From contig WJJA01000513.1 of assembly GCA_014729955.1 (NCBI GenBank), forward strand, positions 1 through 5,056: a DNA stretch of 5,056 nucleotides, given 5' to 3'. How positions within the stretch are numbered: the first letter of the stretch is position 1; each line of letters starts with the position of its first letter. Made by a program: the position numbers and the translations under genes. This document shows, piece by piece, positions 1 through 5,056 of this stretch. Below the pieces are notes generated by a model, which was not told where the DNA came from, made no database searches, and worked only from the letters and a program-made list of their open reading frames with translations. Source of the DNA: a bacterium. GTDB lineage: Bacteria; Electryoneota; Electryoneia; Electryoneales; Electryoneaceae.

Positions 1-918
1 GACCAGGCGCAGACATCCCTCAGAACGATCGGGTTGGCAGCGATATTTGTGCTGACCTGGAATTCAGGCTTCATCGGGGCAGAATACGGCCTGCCCTTCG
101 CGGGGCCGTTCACCATCCTTTTCTGGCGTTACTTCGCGCTGACGGGCCTGCTGCTTGTGTATCTGCTTCTCCGCGGGCGCTTGTCCATGCCGGGATGGGG
201 AGCGACCGGTCACGCGGCACTGGTCGGGTTTCTCTCGCACGGTGTCTGGCTCTCGTGCGTTCTGCTTGCGCTCGATGAAGGGGTTCCGGCCGGCATTGTA
301 GCGTTGGTCGTCGCGCTGCAACCGCTGACCACCGGGGTTTTTTCCGGGATGGCGACGGGTGAACGCACCACGCTGAGACAATGGATCGGGCTGCTGATCG
401 GATTCGCGGGTGTTGCCACGGCGGTGGGTGCCCGTCTGAATGTACGTGACGGGGTTTCGGCATTCGGATACCTCGTGCCGTTCGTTTCGGTCGTCGCAAT
501 CACCATAGCGAGCCTCCTGCAACGGCGACGGGAGCTGCAGACCGAGAGGACGCCGATCCCCATGGATCTGCAGATGTTTTTCCAGGTGACGGCAACATGT
601 CTGGGTGTGGCCGTGCCGGCTTTGTTCCTCGAACAACTGCAAACCGACTGGACGCCGCCGTTCATCGCCGCCATGACATGGTTGACACTTGTCGTATCCC
701 TCGCTTCCTATACCTTCATGTGGATGCTGATCGAGCGAATGGATGCCACCCGTGTGGCGGGTTTGTTCTACCTCGGTCCGCCGGTCACCATGCTGATGGC
801 ATGGATTGCGTTCGGAGATACTCTTCTGCTGACCGATATCCTCGGTCTGTTCATTGCAACGGGCGGGGTTGTCCTCGTGCAGGGCGGGGGATTGCATCGC
901 GGACCGCGTGCCGATTAA
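1..918 (+). CDS. DMT superfamily (EamA domain) membrane transporter, 5'-truncated by window edge
   Basis: Probable inner-membrane drug/metabolite transporter; substrate unknown. The frame is open from base 1 to the TAA at 916-918. A TTG at 34 could serve as a start, but it has no Shine-Dalgarno site, and the upstream in-frame residues (TSLRTIGLAAIFVLTWNSGF) read as a normal EamA N-terminus, so the true start is most likely just outside the window. About 300 residues show the two-EamA-repeat layout with roughly ten hydrophobic helices: helix 1 around FVLTWNSGFIGA, and a second repeat ending in the family-typical stretch YLGPPVTMLMAWIAFGD followed by a final helix (ILGLFIATGGVVLV). Length fits full DMT exporters (about 290-310 aa). 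The short basic segment QRRRELQTER lies between the repeats, presumably cytoplasmic. The gene converges on the minus-strand T9SS gene; no plus-strand terminator is evident right after it. Family assignment is confident, substrate is not. Confidence 0.88.
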   Translation, partial: DQAQTSLRTIGLAAIFVLTWNSGFIGAEYGLPFAGPFTILFWRYFALTGLLLVYLLLRGRLSMPGWGATGHAALVGFLSHGVWLSCVLLALDEGVPAGIVALVVALQPLTTGVFSGMATGERTTLRQWIGLLIGFAGVATAVGARLNVRDGVSAFGYLVPFVSVVAITIASLLQRRRELQTERTPIPMDLQMFFQVTATCLGVAVPALFLEQLQTDWTPPFIAAMTWLTLVVSLASYTFMWMLIERMDATRVAGLFYLGPPVTMLMAWIAFGDTLLLTDILGLFIATGGVVLVQGGGLHRGPRAD

Positions 919-980
919 GGTCACGTGCTACGACTGTACCACACCTGCAGCAGCGCGCTTGAGGAAACAACTCGACCCAT

Positions 981-1235
981 CCCGAATAGTTCATGAATGA
1001 GGAAAGTCATCTATGGTAAGGACTGGTTCTACAAGAAGAGGTTCCCCAATTTGTCACTTCTTCCCGGCGACGGTTTGTACCTTGAAGTAAAAGAGGAAAA
1101 CTCATTGATTCATTCACCCTTCGGGCAGTCCCAGGCACGTCATCTGCTTTGTTCCGAAGGATTCGCGGTGTTGCCATACAGCTTCATCCTTCGCGCCTCG
1201 CATCTGACGCACTTTGAATTCGTGAAATATCCGGG
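981..1235 (+). repeat. Dispersed repeat, copy 1 (complete), with imperfect terminal inverted repeats
   Basis: The left end, cccgaatagttcatgaatg (981-999), and the reverse complement of the right end, cccggatatttcacgaatt (from 1217-1235), match at 15 of 19 positions, so the unit has terminal inverted repeats. The same left end recurs at 4889-4907 (17/19), and the stretch 1101-1158 recurs at 4999-5056 (49/58, no gaps) in the same orientation and order. The right half contains a further dyad (1138-1162 with 1186-1209). No target-site duplication is visible and no transposase is encoded. The element could be a non-autonomous mobile element (MITE-like) or a long intergenic palindromic repeat. It lies between the convergent transporter and T9SS genes. 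Confidence 0.72.
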
Positions 1236-1280
1236 CTATACCAACGGTCGGCCGACACAATTCTCGTCTCAATCCACGCC

Positions 1281-1331
1281 AAAAAAACACGCGACAATTC
1301 ATCGTCGGGGGATATCGATGAACTGCCGCGC
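1281..1331 (-). terminator. Strong Rho-independent terminator of the T9SS-tail protein gene
   Basis: Read on the minus strand, bases 1331-1316 pair with 1304-1289 to give an uninterrupted 16-bp stem (13 Watson-Crick and 3 G-U pairs). The loop is 11 bases (1305-1315), followed by G and seven U residues (1287-1281). The three wobble positions become A-C mismatches if the plus strand is transcribed, so the structure is built for minus-strand transcripts. It lies about 90 bases after the stop codon of the gene ending at 1422. Confidence 0.85.
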
Positions 1332-1421
1332 AACCTTACCGGCCCCGGAGAACAGGTCCCCGAACGCCGGTCGGGCGGGAACTTGCAAACGTTTCTTCGT
1401 TATCTGTCCCTGTTTTTTTGC

Positions 1422-2741
1422 TTACTTCATGTAAACTACACGGCGCGCCTGGTTCAACTGTCCGGGTACCACGGCGCGCAGGAGGTAGATGCCGCTCGCC
1501 AGACCGTCGCCGTTGAAGGTGAAACGGTGGGAACCGGCCTGCAAGCGCGTATCCACCAGATCCGCGACACGACGGCCTTCAATGTTGTAGAGCGCGACTT
1601 CCAGGTCCGCGCTGTTCGGCAGTTCAACCACTGCGTGCAGGGTTGGATTAAACGGGTTGGGATACACGGATGAAAGGGCGTAGTCGGACGGCGTCGCCGG
1701 ATTTTCACCTTCCTCCTCGACATCCACCAGTCCTTCGGTGTGTTCGAAAATCATCATCTCTTCGTAGGCCGCCACCATCACAAGTGGGTTGTAGTCGTCA
1801 ATCCGTTCCACCTGGTGCATCGGAATGGAGAGGTTGTAGTACCCGGACAGGCGGAAGTCTTCCCAGAGACCGGAATGATCCTGCCAGTAGGCGAAGCCGT
1901 CATCATGCAGCGTCATGTAAATCGTGGGATCGTTCGGCGCCCACACTGAAACGTCATTGATGACACCTTCTGTTTCACCGCTGTCGATCGGGGTTGCAAA
2001 TTCATTGATCGACTCGAAGATGCGGAACATATTGCTGTCCGCCACGGCCCAGTTGGTGTCGTAGTGCATGCGTGTGGCACCGTACCCCTCAAGCGTGTAT
2101 TCTTCGCCGGGGTTTTCCGGGTCGCTGATCGAGCGGAAGTGGAGCGGACCCGGATAGCCGGTGTAGTAGATGTTGTTGGTTCCGTCATAGTACATGTCGA
2201 TCAGCGCAAACGTGCTGAAGTCGCCCAATTCCGCCGGTGCTTCCGGGTCCGTGGTCCAGTCGAACATCCGAATGCTGCTGTTCTGTCCGACAATCAGGTA
2301 ATCCGTACCCAGGGACAGCTCCTGCGAATGCCCGCCGATCATCTGTTCGTTCAGCAGGGAAAGCTCATCGGTGACATCATCGCCGGTATCGATTGAGAAC
2401 AAACGGCCGTCTGCGGAACCGACATAGACCATGAACTGGTCGTTGCTGAATTCTGTACCGCCGTCATTGTAGACGATCGAAGCGAGGTTGCCGCCGATAT
2501 GCAGTGTATCGATGGGATCGACAAAGAAATCCGGATTGGTGTCGAAGATCCAGACCGTTTCCTGGCTGATTGCGTAGGCACGGGAACCCTGGACATCAAA
2601 CGCGCGGAACTCCTGTCCCGCATGCAAGGACCTTGCGATCAGGTCCACGTTCGAGCTGTCACGCCTTTGCGCGTCTGCGGGAAGCGTCCAACCCATGATC
2701 AGAAATGCCGTTACCAATAACCCGTGAAACAACCGTCGCAT
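1422..2741 (-). CDS. Secreted beta-propeller-like protein with T9SS type A C-terminal sorting domain
   Basis: Predicted 439-residue exported protein of unknown specific function. Residues 1-24 are a signal peptide (MRR, hydrophobic core LFHGLLVTAFLIMGWTL, cleavage after ADA before Q25). Residues about 30-335 contain repeated beta-rich segments such as VWIFDT, YVGSADGRLFSID, SSIRMFDW and NMFRIFE, resembling LVIVD/WD-like propeller blades. There are no catalytic motifs I recognise. An acidic linker (VDVEEEGENPATP, about 339-351) leads to a T9SS type A tail at about 352-439, with YPNPFNP (360-366), the VALYNIEGRRVADL strand pair, LASGIYLL (414-421) and the terminal RRVVYMK. By family knowledge such tails direct export across the outer membrane and are usually cleaved or anchored. 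ATG at 2741 is chosen because the signal peptide begins there and AAGGAG precedes it; the frame stays open upstream to 2864, but that part is arginine-rich and not signal-like. The gene has its own terminator at 1281-1331. Confidence 0.85.
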   Translation of the reverse strand: MRRLFHGLLVTAFLIMGWTLPADAQRRDSSNVDLIARSLHAGQEFRAFDVQGSRAYAISQETVWIFDTNPDFFVDPIDTLHIGGNLASIVYNDGGTEFSNDQFMVYVGSADGRLFSIDTGDDVTDELSLLNEQMIGGHSQELSLGTDYLIVGQNSSIRMFDWTTDPEAPAELGDFSTFALIDMYYDGTNNIYYTGYPGPLHFRSISDPENPGEEYTLEGYGATRMHYDTNWAVADSNMFRIFESINEFATPIDSGETEGVINDVSVWAPNDPTIYMTLHDDGFAYWQDHSGLWEDFRLSGYYNLSIPMHQVERIDDYNPLVMVAAYEEMMIFEHTEGLVDVEEEGENPATPSDYALSSVYPNPFNPTLHAVVELPNSADLEVALYNIEGRRVADLVDTRLQAGSHRFTFNGDGLASGIYLLRAVVPGQLNQARRVVYMK

Positions 2742-2971
2742 AAAAACCACTACTCCTTCTTTTGCATGTGAGCATCTGAGTGCTATCCTCCTCAACCCGA
2801 TCCGGGCATACCTTGGGAGGACGTTTCGAGACCGCAACCTACAGGTTGAAGTTCGGTTATCCAAACTCGGTAAAAGGCTGTAGTGCTTCTCCGAGCGAGG
2901 GCTTCCCCGGCAAGTCTTTCAGCGGGGTCAAGTCCTGCGTTTGATTGTTCCGGTCTAACTTACCGGCAATG
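2742..2971. other. Intergenic region upstream of the T9SS-tail gene
   Basis: This gap is about 300 bases when the terminator at its far end is included. I see no convincing gene: the minus-strand frame running to 2864 is rich in arginine and lacks a start context. It holds the 14-base palindrome caacctacaggttg (2835-2848, two 6-base arms around AC) about 94-107 bases before the start codon, and small dyads at 2796-2806 (cccg/cggg) and 2951-2966 (ccggt/accgg). I could not place a promoter: neither sigma70-type hexamers at proper spacing nor the Bacteroidota TAnnTTTG element is clear. Confidence 0.4.
2753..2758 (-). promoter_or_regulatory. Ribosome binding site of the T9SS-tail protein gene
   Basis: AAGGAG on the minus strand lies 11 bases before the ATG at 2741-2739. 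This is slightly long spacing, but a GTG three codons further upstream would leave only about 2 bases, so the site favours the ATG and hence the signal-peptide start. Confidence 0.6.
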
Positions 2972-3000
2972 AAAAACCTCGATCATGACGAATCGAGGTT
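2972..3000 (-). terminator. Rho-independent terminator of the M29 aminopeptidase gene
   Basis: On the minus strand, AACCTCGAT (3000-2992) pairs perfectly with ATCGAGGTT (2983-2975) around an 8-base loop, and the second arm runs into five U residues (2976-2972). It lies about 45 bases after the stop codon. A second small dyad, ccggca/tgccgg (3025-3030 and 3035-3040), sits between the stop and this hairpin. Confidence 0.82.
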
Positions 3001-3045
3001 GCCTGGGCAAAGAATGGTTTGGTGCCGGCAAGACTGCCGGACGCT

Positions 3046-4167
3046 CTACTTCACGAGGTTGTCCGGGTTCAGGCCCTTGAACGCGTCGTGCACAAACAGG
3101 CCGTCTTTACGGATCAGTTCGCCGTCCATCCAGATTTCACCGCCGCCGTACTCCGGGGTCTGGATGCAGACCAGGTCCCAGTGCACCGCGGAACGGTTGC
3201 CGTTGTCGGTGTCGTCATAGGCGTTGCCCGGGGTGAAATGGAAGCTGCCCATGATTTTTTCGTCAAAGAGGATCTCGTCCATCGGCCTGGTCACCTTCGG
3301 GTTGCAGCCGAGGGCGAACTCGCCGATGTACCGTGCGCCTTCGTCCGTGTCGAACACTTCGTTGATACGCTTGCTGTCGTTGGCGGATGCTTCCACGATC
3401 TTGCCGTTCTCGAAGCGCAATTCGACGTTGGTGAATGTGAAGCCGTGGTAACTTGAGGGCGTATTGTAGCGAAGGGTGCCGTTCACCGAATCGCGGATCG
3501 GGCAGGAGTAGATTTCTCCGTCCGGGATGTTGCGAAGACCGTCGCACTTCACCGCGCCGATGCCTTTGATGGAGAAGGTCAGGTCGGTGCCGGGGCCCTT
3601 GATGTGCACCTGGTCGGCATTGCGCAGAAACTCCGCGGCCGGGTCCATGTTGTCCGACATCTTCTTGTAATCAACGCCGGCGGTGACATCGAAATAGTAC
3701 TTTTCGAAAGCTTCGGTGGACATGTTCGACATCTGCGCCATCTGCGGGGTCGGGTAGCGCAGCACCACCCACTTGGTGTTCGGGACACGTTCGTTCATGT
3801 GCACCGGCTGGAACCATTCGGTGCCCATGATGGCGTTCTGCTCGGAGGGAACGTCGCTCATTTCCTTGGCGTTGTAGTAGCCGCGTACGCCGATGAAGGC
3901 ATCCATCTGCTTCATACGATAGAGCTCGGTGTCGGCGATGATCGCAAGCGACTCCTTCGACGCGCCGCGGATCAGGGCACGCATCACGCGGGCGTATTTG
4001 GATTCGACCACCGGGTAGCCGCCGGCGTTATACACCGCGTTCACCAGCGCTTCAATGAATTCGACCGGGCAGTCGTAGTTTTCGATCAGAACCTTTTCGC
4101 CCGCTTCGATGCTCGTGGAATAGTTGACCAGCAGTCTGGCCAGTTCGTCATGACGTGGATCGTGCAC
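3046..4167 (-). CDS. M29 family (AmpS/AmpT-type) metallo-aminopeptidase
   Basis: Cytoplasmic aminopeptidase that removes N-terminal residues from peptides using two bound metal ions. 373 residues, somewhat shorter than the roughly 400-415 usual for family M29; no signal peptide. The catalytic set can be read in order: E218 (in PDGEIYSCP), E283 (in ARYIGEFALGCNP), H310 (in MGSFHFTPGNAY), Y317, H329 and D331 (in SAVHWDLV). The order and spacing match the ligands I recall for the Thermus enzyme (E250, E316, H345, Y352, H376, D378). The family signature TKWVVLRYPTPQMAQMSNMS is at 131-150. The GTG start (4167-4165) is supported by GGGAGGA six bases upstream, with no better ATG. A terminator follows at 2972-3000. 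The gap of 186 bases to the upstream membrane-protein gene, which has a hairpin in it, suggests separate transcription. Substrate range is unknown; a role in peptide turnover is inferred. Confidence 0.93.
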   Translation of the reverse strand: MHDPRHDELARLLVNYSTSIEAGEKVLIENYDCPVEFIEALVNAVYNAGGYPVVESKYARVMRALIRGASKESLAIIADTELYRMKQMDAFIGVRGYYNAKEMSDVPSEQNAIMGTEWFQPVHMNERVPNTKWVVLRYPTPQMAQMSNMSTEAFEKYYFDVTAGVDYKKMSDNMDPAAEFLRNADQVHIKGPGTDLTFSIKGIGAVKCDGLRNIPDGEIYSCPIRDSVNGTLRYNTPSSYHGFTFTNVELRFENGKIVEASANDSKRINEVFDTDEGARYIGEFALGCNPKVTRPMDEILFDEKIMGSFHFTPGNAYDDTDNGNRSAVHWDLVCIQTPEYGGGEIWMDGELIRKDGLFVHDAFKGLNPDNLVK

Positions 4168-4173
4168 GGTTGT

Positions 4174-4180
4174 TCCTCCC
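4174..4180 (-). promoter_or_regulatory. Ribosome binding site deciding the GTG start of the M29 aminopeptidase
   Basis: GGGAGGA on the minus strand ends six bases before the GTG at 4167-4165. This is close to ideal strength and spacing and fixes the non-ATG start. Confidence 0.8.
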
Positions 4181-4324
4181 GGGACGTTGTGTATGTATGT
4201 GTCAATGATCGATCGAATGCTGTGTCTGCATCATACGTCGGGCCGAATGCCTGCCCTGTCTGACGTGGAACCCGTGGCAACCACATCGGAGGACGACAAA
4301 GTCCCGAGCCACGCAAACGAGTAG

Positions 4325-4344
4325 GGCAGGCGTCGGCACCTGCC
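4325..4344 (-). terminator. GC-rich hairpin after the small membrane-protein gene, possible terminator
   Basis: On the minus strand, GGCAGGTG (4344-4337) pairs with CGCCTGCC (4332-4325) around the tetraloop CCGA, with one U-G wobble that would be a mismatch on the plus strand. It starts 10 bases after the stop codon. The downstream sequence is only modestly U-rich (CTACTCGTTTG), so it may be a weak or Rho-assisted terminator or a 3'-end stabilising hairpin. Confidence 0.45.
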
Positions 4345-4353
4345 GCGATCTCT

Positions 4354-4614
4354 TCACTTTTCGCTTTTTATTCGTTCGGCCCGCACCACGGCGATCAGCA
4401 GGAGCGCGAGCGACAGCACCAGCAGGGCCATGAACACGATGAACTGCCAATACAGTGCGTTTGCTGTGATGCCGTACCAGAGTCCCGCCAGGGTGAAGCC
4501 GGCCGACGCGGCGTAGCTCCAGGGTGCACGGACCGCCGTATGACGTTTCCATGCGACCAGGAACACCACCACACCCGTGGCAAGCAGGAGAGCGGCTCCG
4601 GCGATCGGGCTCAT
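4354..4614 (-). CDS. Small three-helix membrane protein of unknown function
   Basis: Predicted 86-residue inner-membrane protein that I do not recognise. It has three hydrophobic segments: about 4-21 (IAGAALLLATGVVVFLVA), 32-50 (WSYAASAGFTLAGLWYGIT) and 55-77 (YWQFIVFMALLVLSLALLLI and on), with a basic loop WKRHTAVR between the first two and a charged tail RAERIKSEK. The frame is open to 4674, but ATG at 4614 is preferred: GGGAG lies five bases upstream, the product then starts straight into helix 1, and a likely promoter at 4646-4674 would put the transcript start after the longer start. The gene shares no clear operon with the downstream aminopeptidase (186-base gap with a hairpin). A third-helix-plus-basic-tail layout fits many DUF membrane proteins; no function is claimed. 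Confidence 0.7.
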   Translation of the reverse strand: MSPIAGAALLLATGVVVFLVAWKRHTAVRAPWSYAASAGFTLAGLWYGITANALYWQFIVFMALLVLSLALLLIAVVRAERIKSEK

Positions 4615-4619
4615 GCATG

Positions 4620-4624
4620 CTCCC
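4620..4624 (-). promoter_or_regulatory. Ribosome binding site of the small membrane protein
   Basis: GGGAG on the minus strand, five bases before the ATG at 4614-4612. It supports this start over the Met codon 20 codons upstream. A second ATG at 4618-4616 is out of frame. Confidence 0.6.
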
Positions 4625-4645
4625 GTGTCAGGAAATGAATGTACA

Positions 4646-4674
4646 AGTATAGCATGCTGTGAAGGGGGAGGCAA
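4646..4674 (-). promoter_or_regulatory. Sigma70-type promoter for the small membrane-protein gene
   Basis: On the minus strand, TTGCCT (4674-4669, 4/6 to TTGACA) is followed by exactly 17 bases and then TATACT (4651-4646, 5/6 to TATAAT), preceded by TGC as in an extended -10. Transcription would begin near 4639, giving a leader of about 25 bases with the ribosome site inside it. Bacteroidota often use a different consensus, so this is moderately certain only. Confidence 0.5.
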
Positions 4675-4680
4675 AACCGC

Positions 4681-4913
4681 CTGAAGAGCGGCAACCGGCT
4701 GAACCCATTCAACGACCAGATGCGGTAGACTGTGGATTTGCCGCAGCGCGGGGAGTGGACGGTACGGATGTTCGATCTGCTCGGGCGTGAGGTCGCCGTA
4801 TCGGCAGGCAGCCGGAAGCGTATCGGCCGGCGGGAATCTATTGTGTGTCGCAACAACCCGCCGATATGCTGCTGGTTGAGATCACTAACCCGAATATTTC
4901 ATGGATGAAGTAA
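4681..4913 (+). pseudogene. Remnant of a T9SS C-terminal sorting domain (in-frame stop plus frameshift)
   Basis: The plus strand encodes a recognisable but broken T9SS type A tail. From 4681 the frame reads LKSGNRLNPFNDQMR, a TAG at 4726-4728, then TVDLPQRGEWTVRMFDLLGR and EVA, matching the NPFN / VxLP / VxxYDxxGRxVA pattern seen intact in the gene at 1422-2741. Around 4818-4821 the frame shifts, and YRPAGIYCVSQQPADMLLVE (from 4821) continues the conserved (L/S)xGIYxxR segment to a TAA at 4911-4913. About 14 residues between the two parts are missing compared with the intact tail. Nothing of the upstream passenger domain is left, and the last codons (4889 on) are the left end of repeat copy 2. 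It could only be functional with two recoding events, which is unlikely. Confidence 0.68.
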
Positions 4914-5056
4914 AGATTCTTTTCTAAATACTATATTAACAAAAAGATAGTGTCGCGCTATATGGTTTTGCTTCGGCACAGAATGTTTTCAAGGCAAACT
5001 CATCTATTCATTCCCCCTTCGGGCGGTCCCAACTGCGTCATCTGCTTTGTTGCGAA
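4889..5056 (+). repeat. Dispersed repeat, copy 2 (cut by window end)
   Basis: It begins with cccgaatatttcatggatg (4889-4907; 17/19 to the left end of copy 1) and its 4999-5056 segment matches 1101-1158 at 49 of 58 positions without gaps, including ccc-ttc-ggg and tcatctgctttgtt. The spacing between these two blocks is 11 bases shorter than in copy 1, and the part between (about 4908-4991) is AT-rich and only weakly alike. The right half, with the dyad and right inverted repeat, would lie beyond the window. No gene is seen in it apart from the end of the sorting-domain remnant. Confidence 0.7.

Noticed and set aside
64..924. Long minus-strand frame opposite the transporter gene
   Set aside because: Antisense shadow caused by codon bias. 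The product is hydrophilic and rich in R, Q and H, with no family resemblance, while the plus strand gives a clear EamA transporter.
1114..1302. Minus-strand 62-codon frame (ends in TKQMTCLGLPEG)
   Set aside because: It is the reverse reading of the repeat and terminator. Peptides of this sort are products of repeat sequence, not a gene.
1377..1419. Weak stem followed by seven T on the plus strand, as a terminator for the transporter gene
   Set aside because: The stem is only about 4-5 pairs with a bulge, 460 bases past the stop codon and almost touching the end of the convergent gene.
997..1434. Open plus-strand frame of 145 codons between the transporter and the T9SS gene
   Set aside because: It runs through the dispersed repeat and both arms of a terminator, has no ribosome binding site, and its composition is not protein-like. 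The same repeat block is non-coding at 4999-5056.
4200..4205. TTGACA (minus strand) upstream of the aminopeptidase as a -35 box
   Set aside because: The -10 position 17 bases downstream falls on GC-rich sequence at the ribosome site. A TATGAT at 4235-4230 lacks a matching -35. No promoter is called.
4191..4214. Short TGTA tandem and GATCGATC palindrome
   Set aside because: Too short and common to be meaningful without other support.
3604..4263. 219-codon plus-strand frame opposite the aminopeptidase gene
   Set aside because: Antisense shadow of a confidently identified M29 gene; no ribosome site and an H/V/G-biased product.
4249..4331. Perfect 9-base inverted repeat gcctgccct / agggcaggc, 65 bases apart
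   Set aside because: The right arm is shared with the local hairpin at 4325-4344, the loop is long, and the arms do not extend. Chance or a minor alternative fold is likely.
1..5056. CRISPR array, tRNA/rRNA genes, riboswitches, defence or toxin-antitoxin genes
   Set aside because: No regularly spaced repeats, tRNA-like arms or recognisable motifs of such systems were found on either strand by eye.

Overview
The window looks like chromosomal DNA from an environmental bacterium of the Bacteroidota/Rhodothermota/Chlorobiota/Calditrichota side of the tree. The main clue is a secreted protein with a type IX secretion (T9SS) C-terminal sorting domain of the 'YPNPFNP' kind, plus a decayed second copy of that domain elsewhere. 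GC content is moderate to high, with clear Shine-Dalgarno sites and Rho-independent terminators. The exact phylum cannot be fixed from this sequence.

Layout. (1) 1-918, + strand: a DMT/EamA family membrane transporter whose 5' end is cut by the window edge. (2) 919-1421: a gene-free stretch holding copy 1 of a dispersed repeat (about 981-1235, with terminal inverted repeats and an internal dyad) and then a strong terminator (1281-1331) for the convergent gene. (3) 1422-2741, - strand: a secreted beta-propeller-like protein with a T9SS sorting tail. (4) 2742-3045: upstream region of that gene, with a 14-base palindrome, followed by the terminator of the next gene (2972-3000). (5) 3046-4167, - strand: an M29 family (AmpS/AmpT-type) aminopeptidase with a GTG start and all metal ligands visible. 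(6) 4168-4353: short intergenic stretch. (7) 4354-4614, - strand: an 86-residue, three-helix membrane protein of unknown function, with a recognisable promoter and ribosome binding site. (8) 4681-4913, + strand: a broken T9SS sorting domain, with an in-frame stop and a frameshift. Its last codons run into copy 2 of the dispersed repeat (4889 to the window end).

The three minus-strand genes are separated by hairpins and intergenic gaps of 186-304 bases, so they look separately transcribed rather than one operon. I see no shared pathway. The most unusual signals are the two same-orientation copies of an apparently mobile or palindromic repeat bracketing this 3.9 kb block, each next to a T9SS-tail gene, and the T9SS-tail fossil joined to one of them. 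I see no defence system, CRISPR array, RNA gene or complete transposon here.
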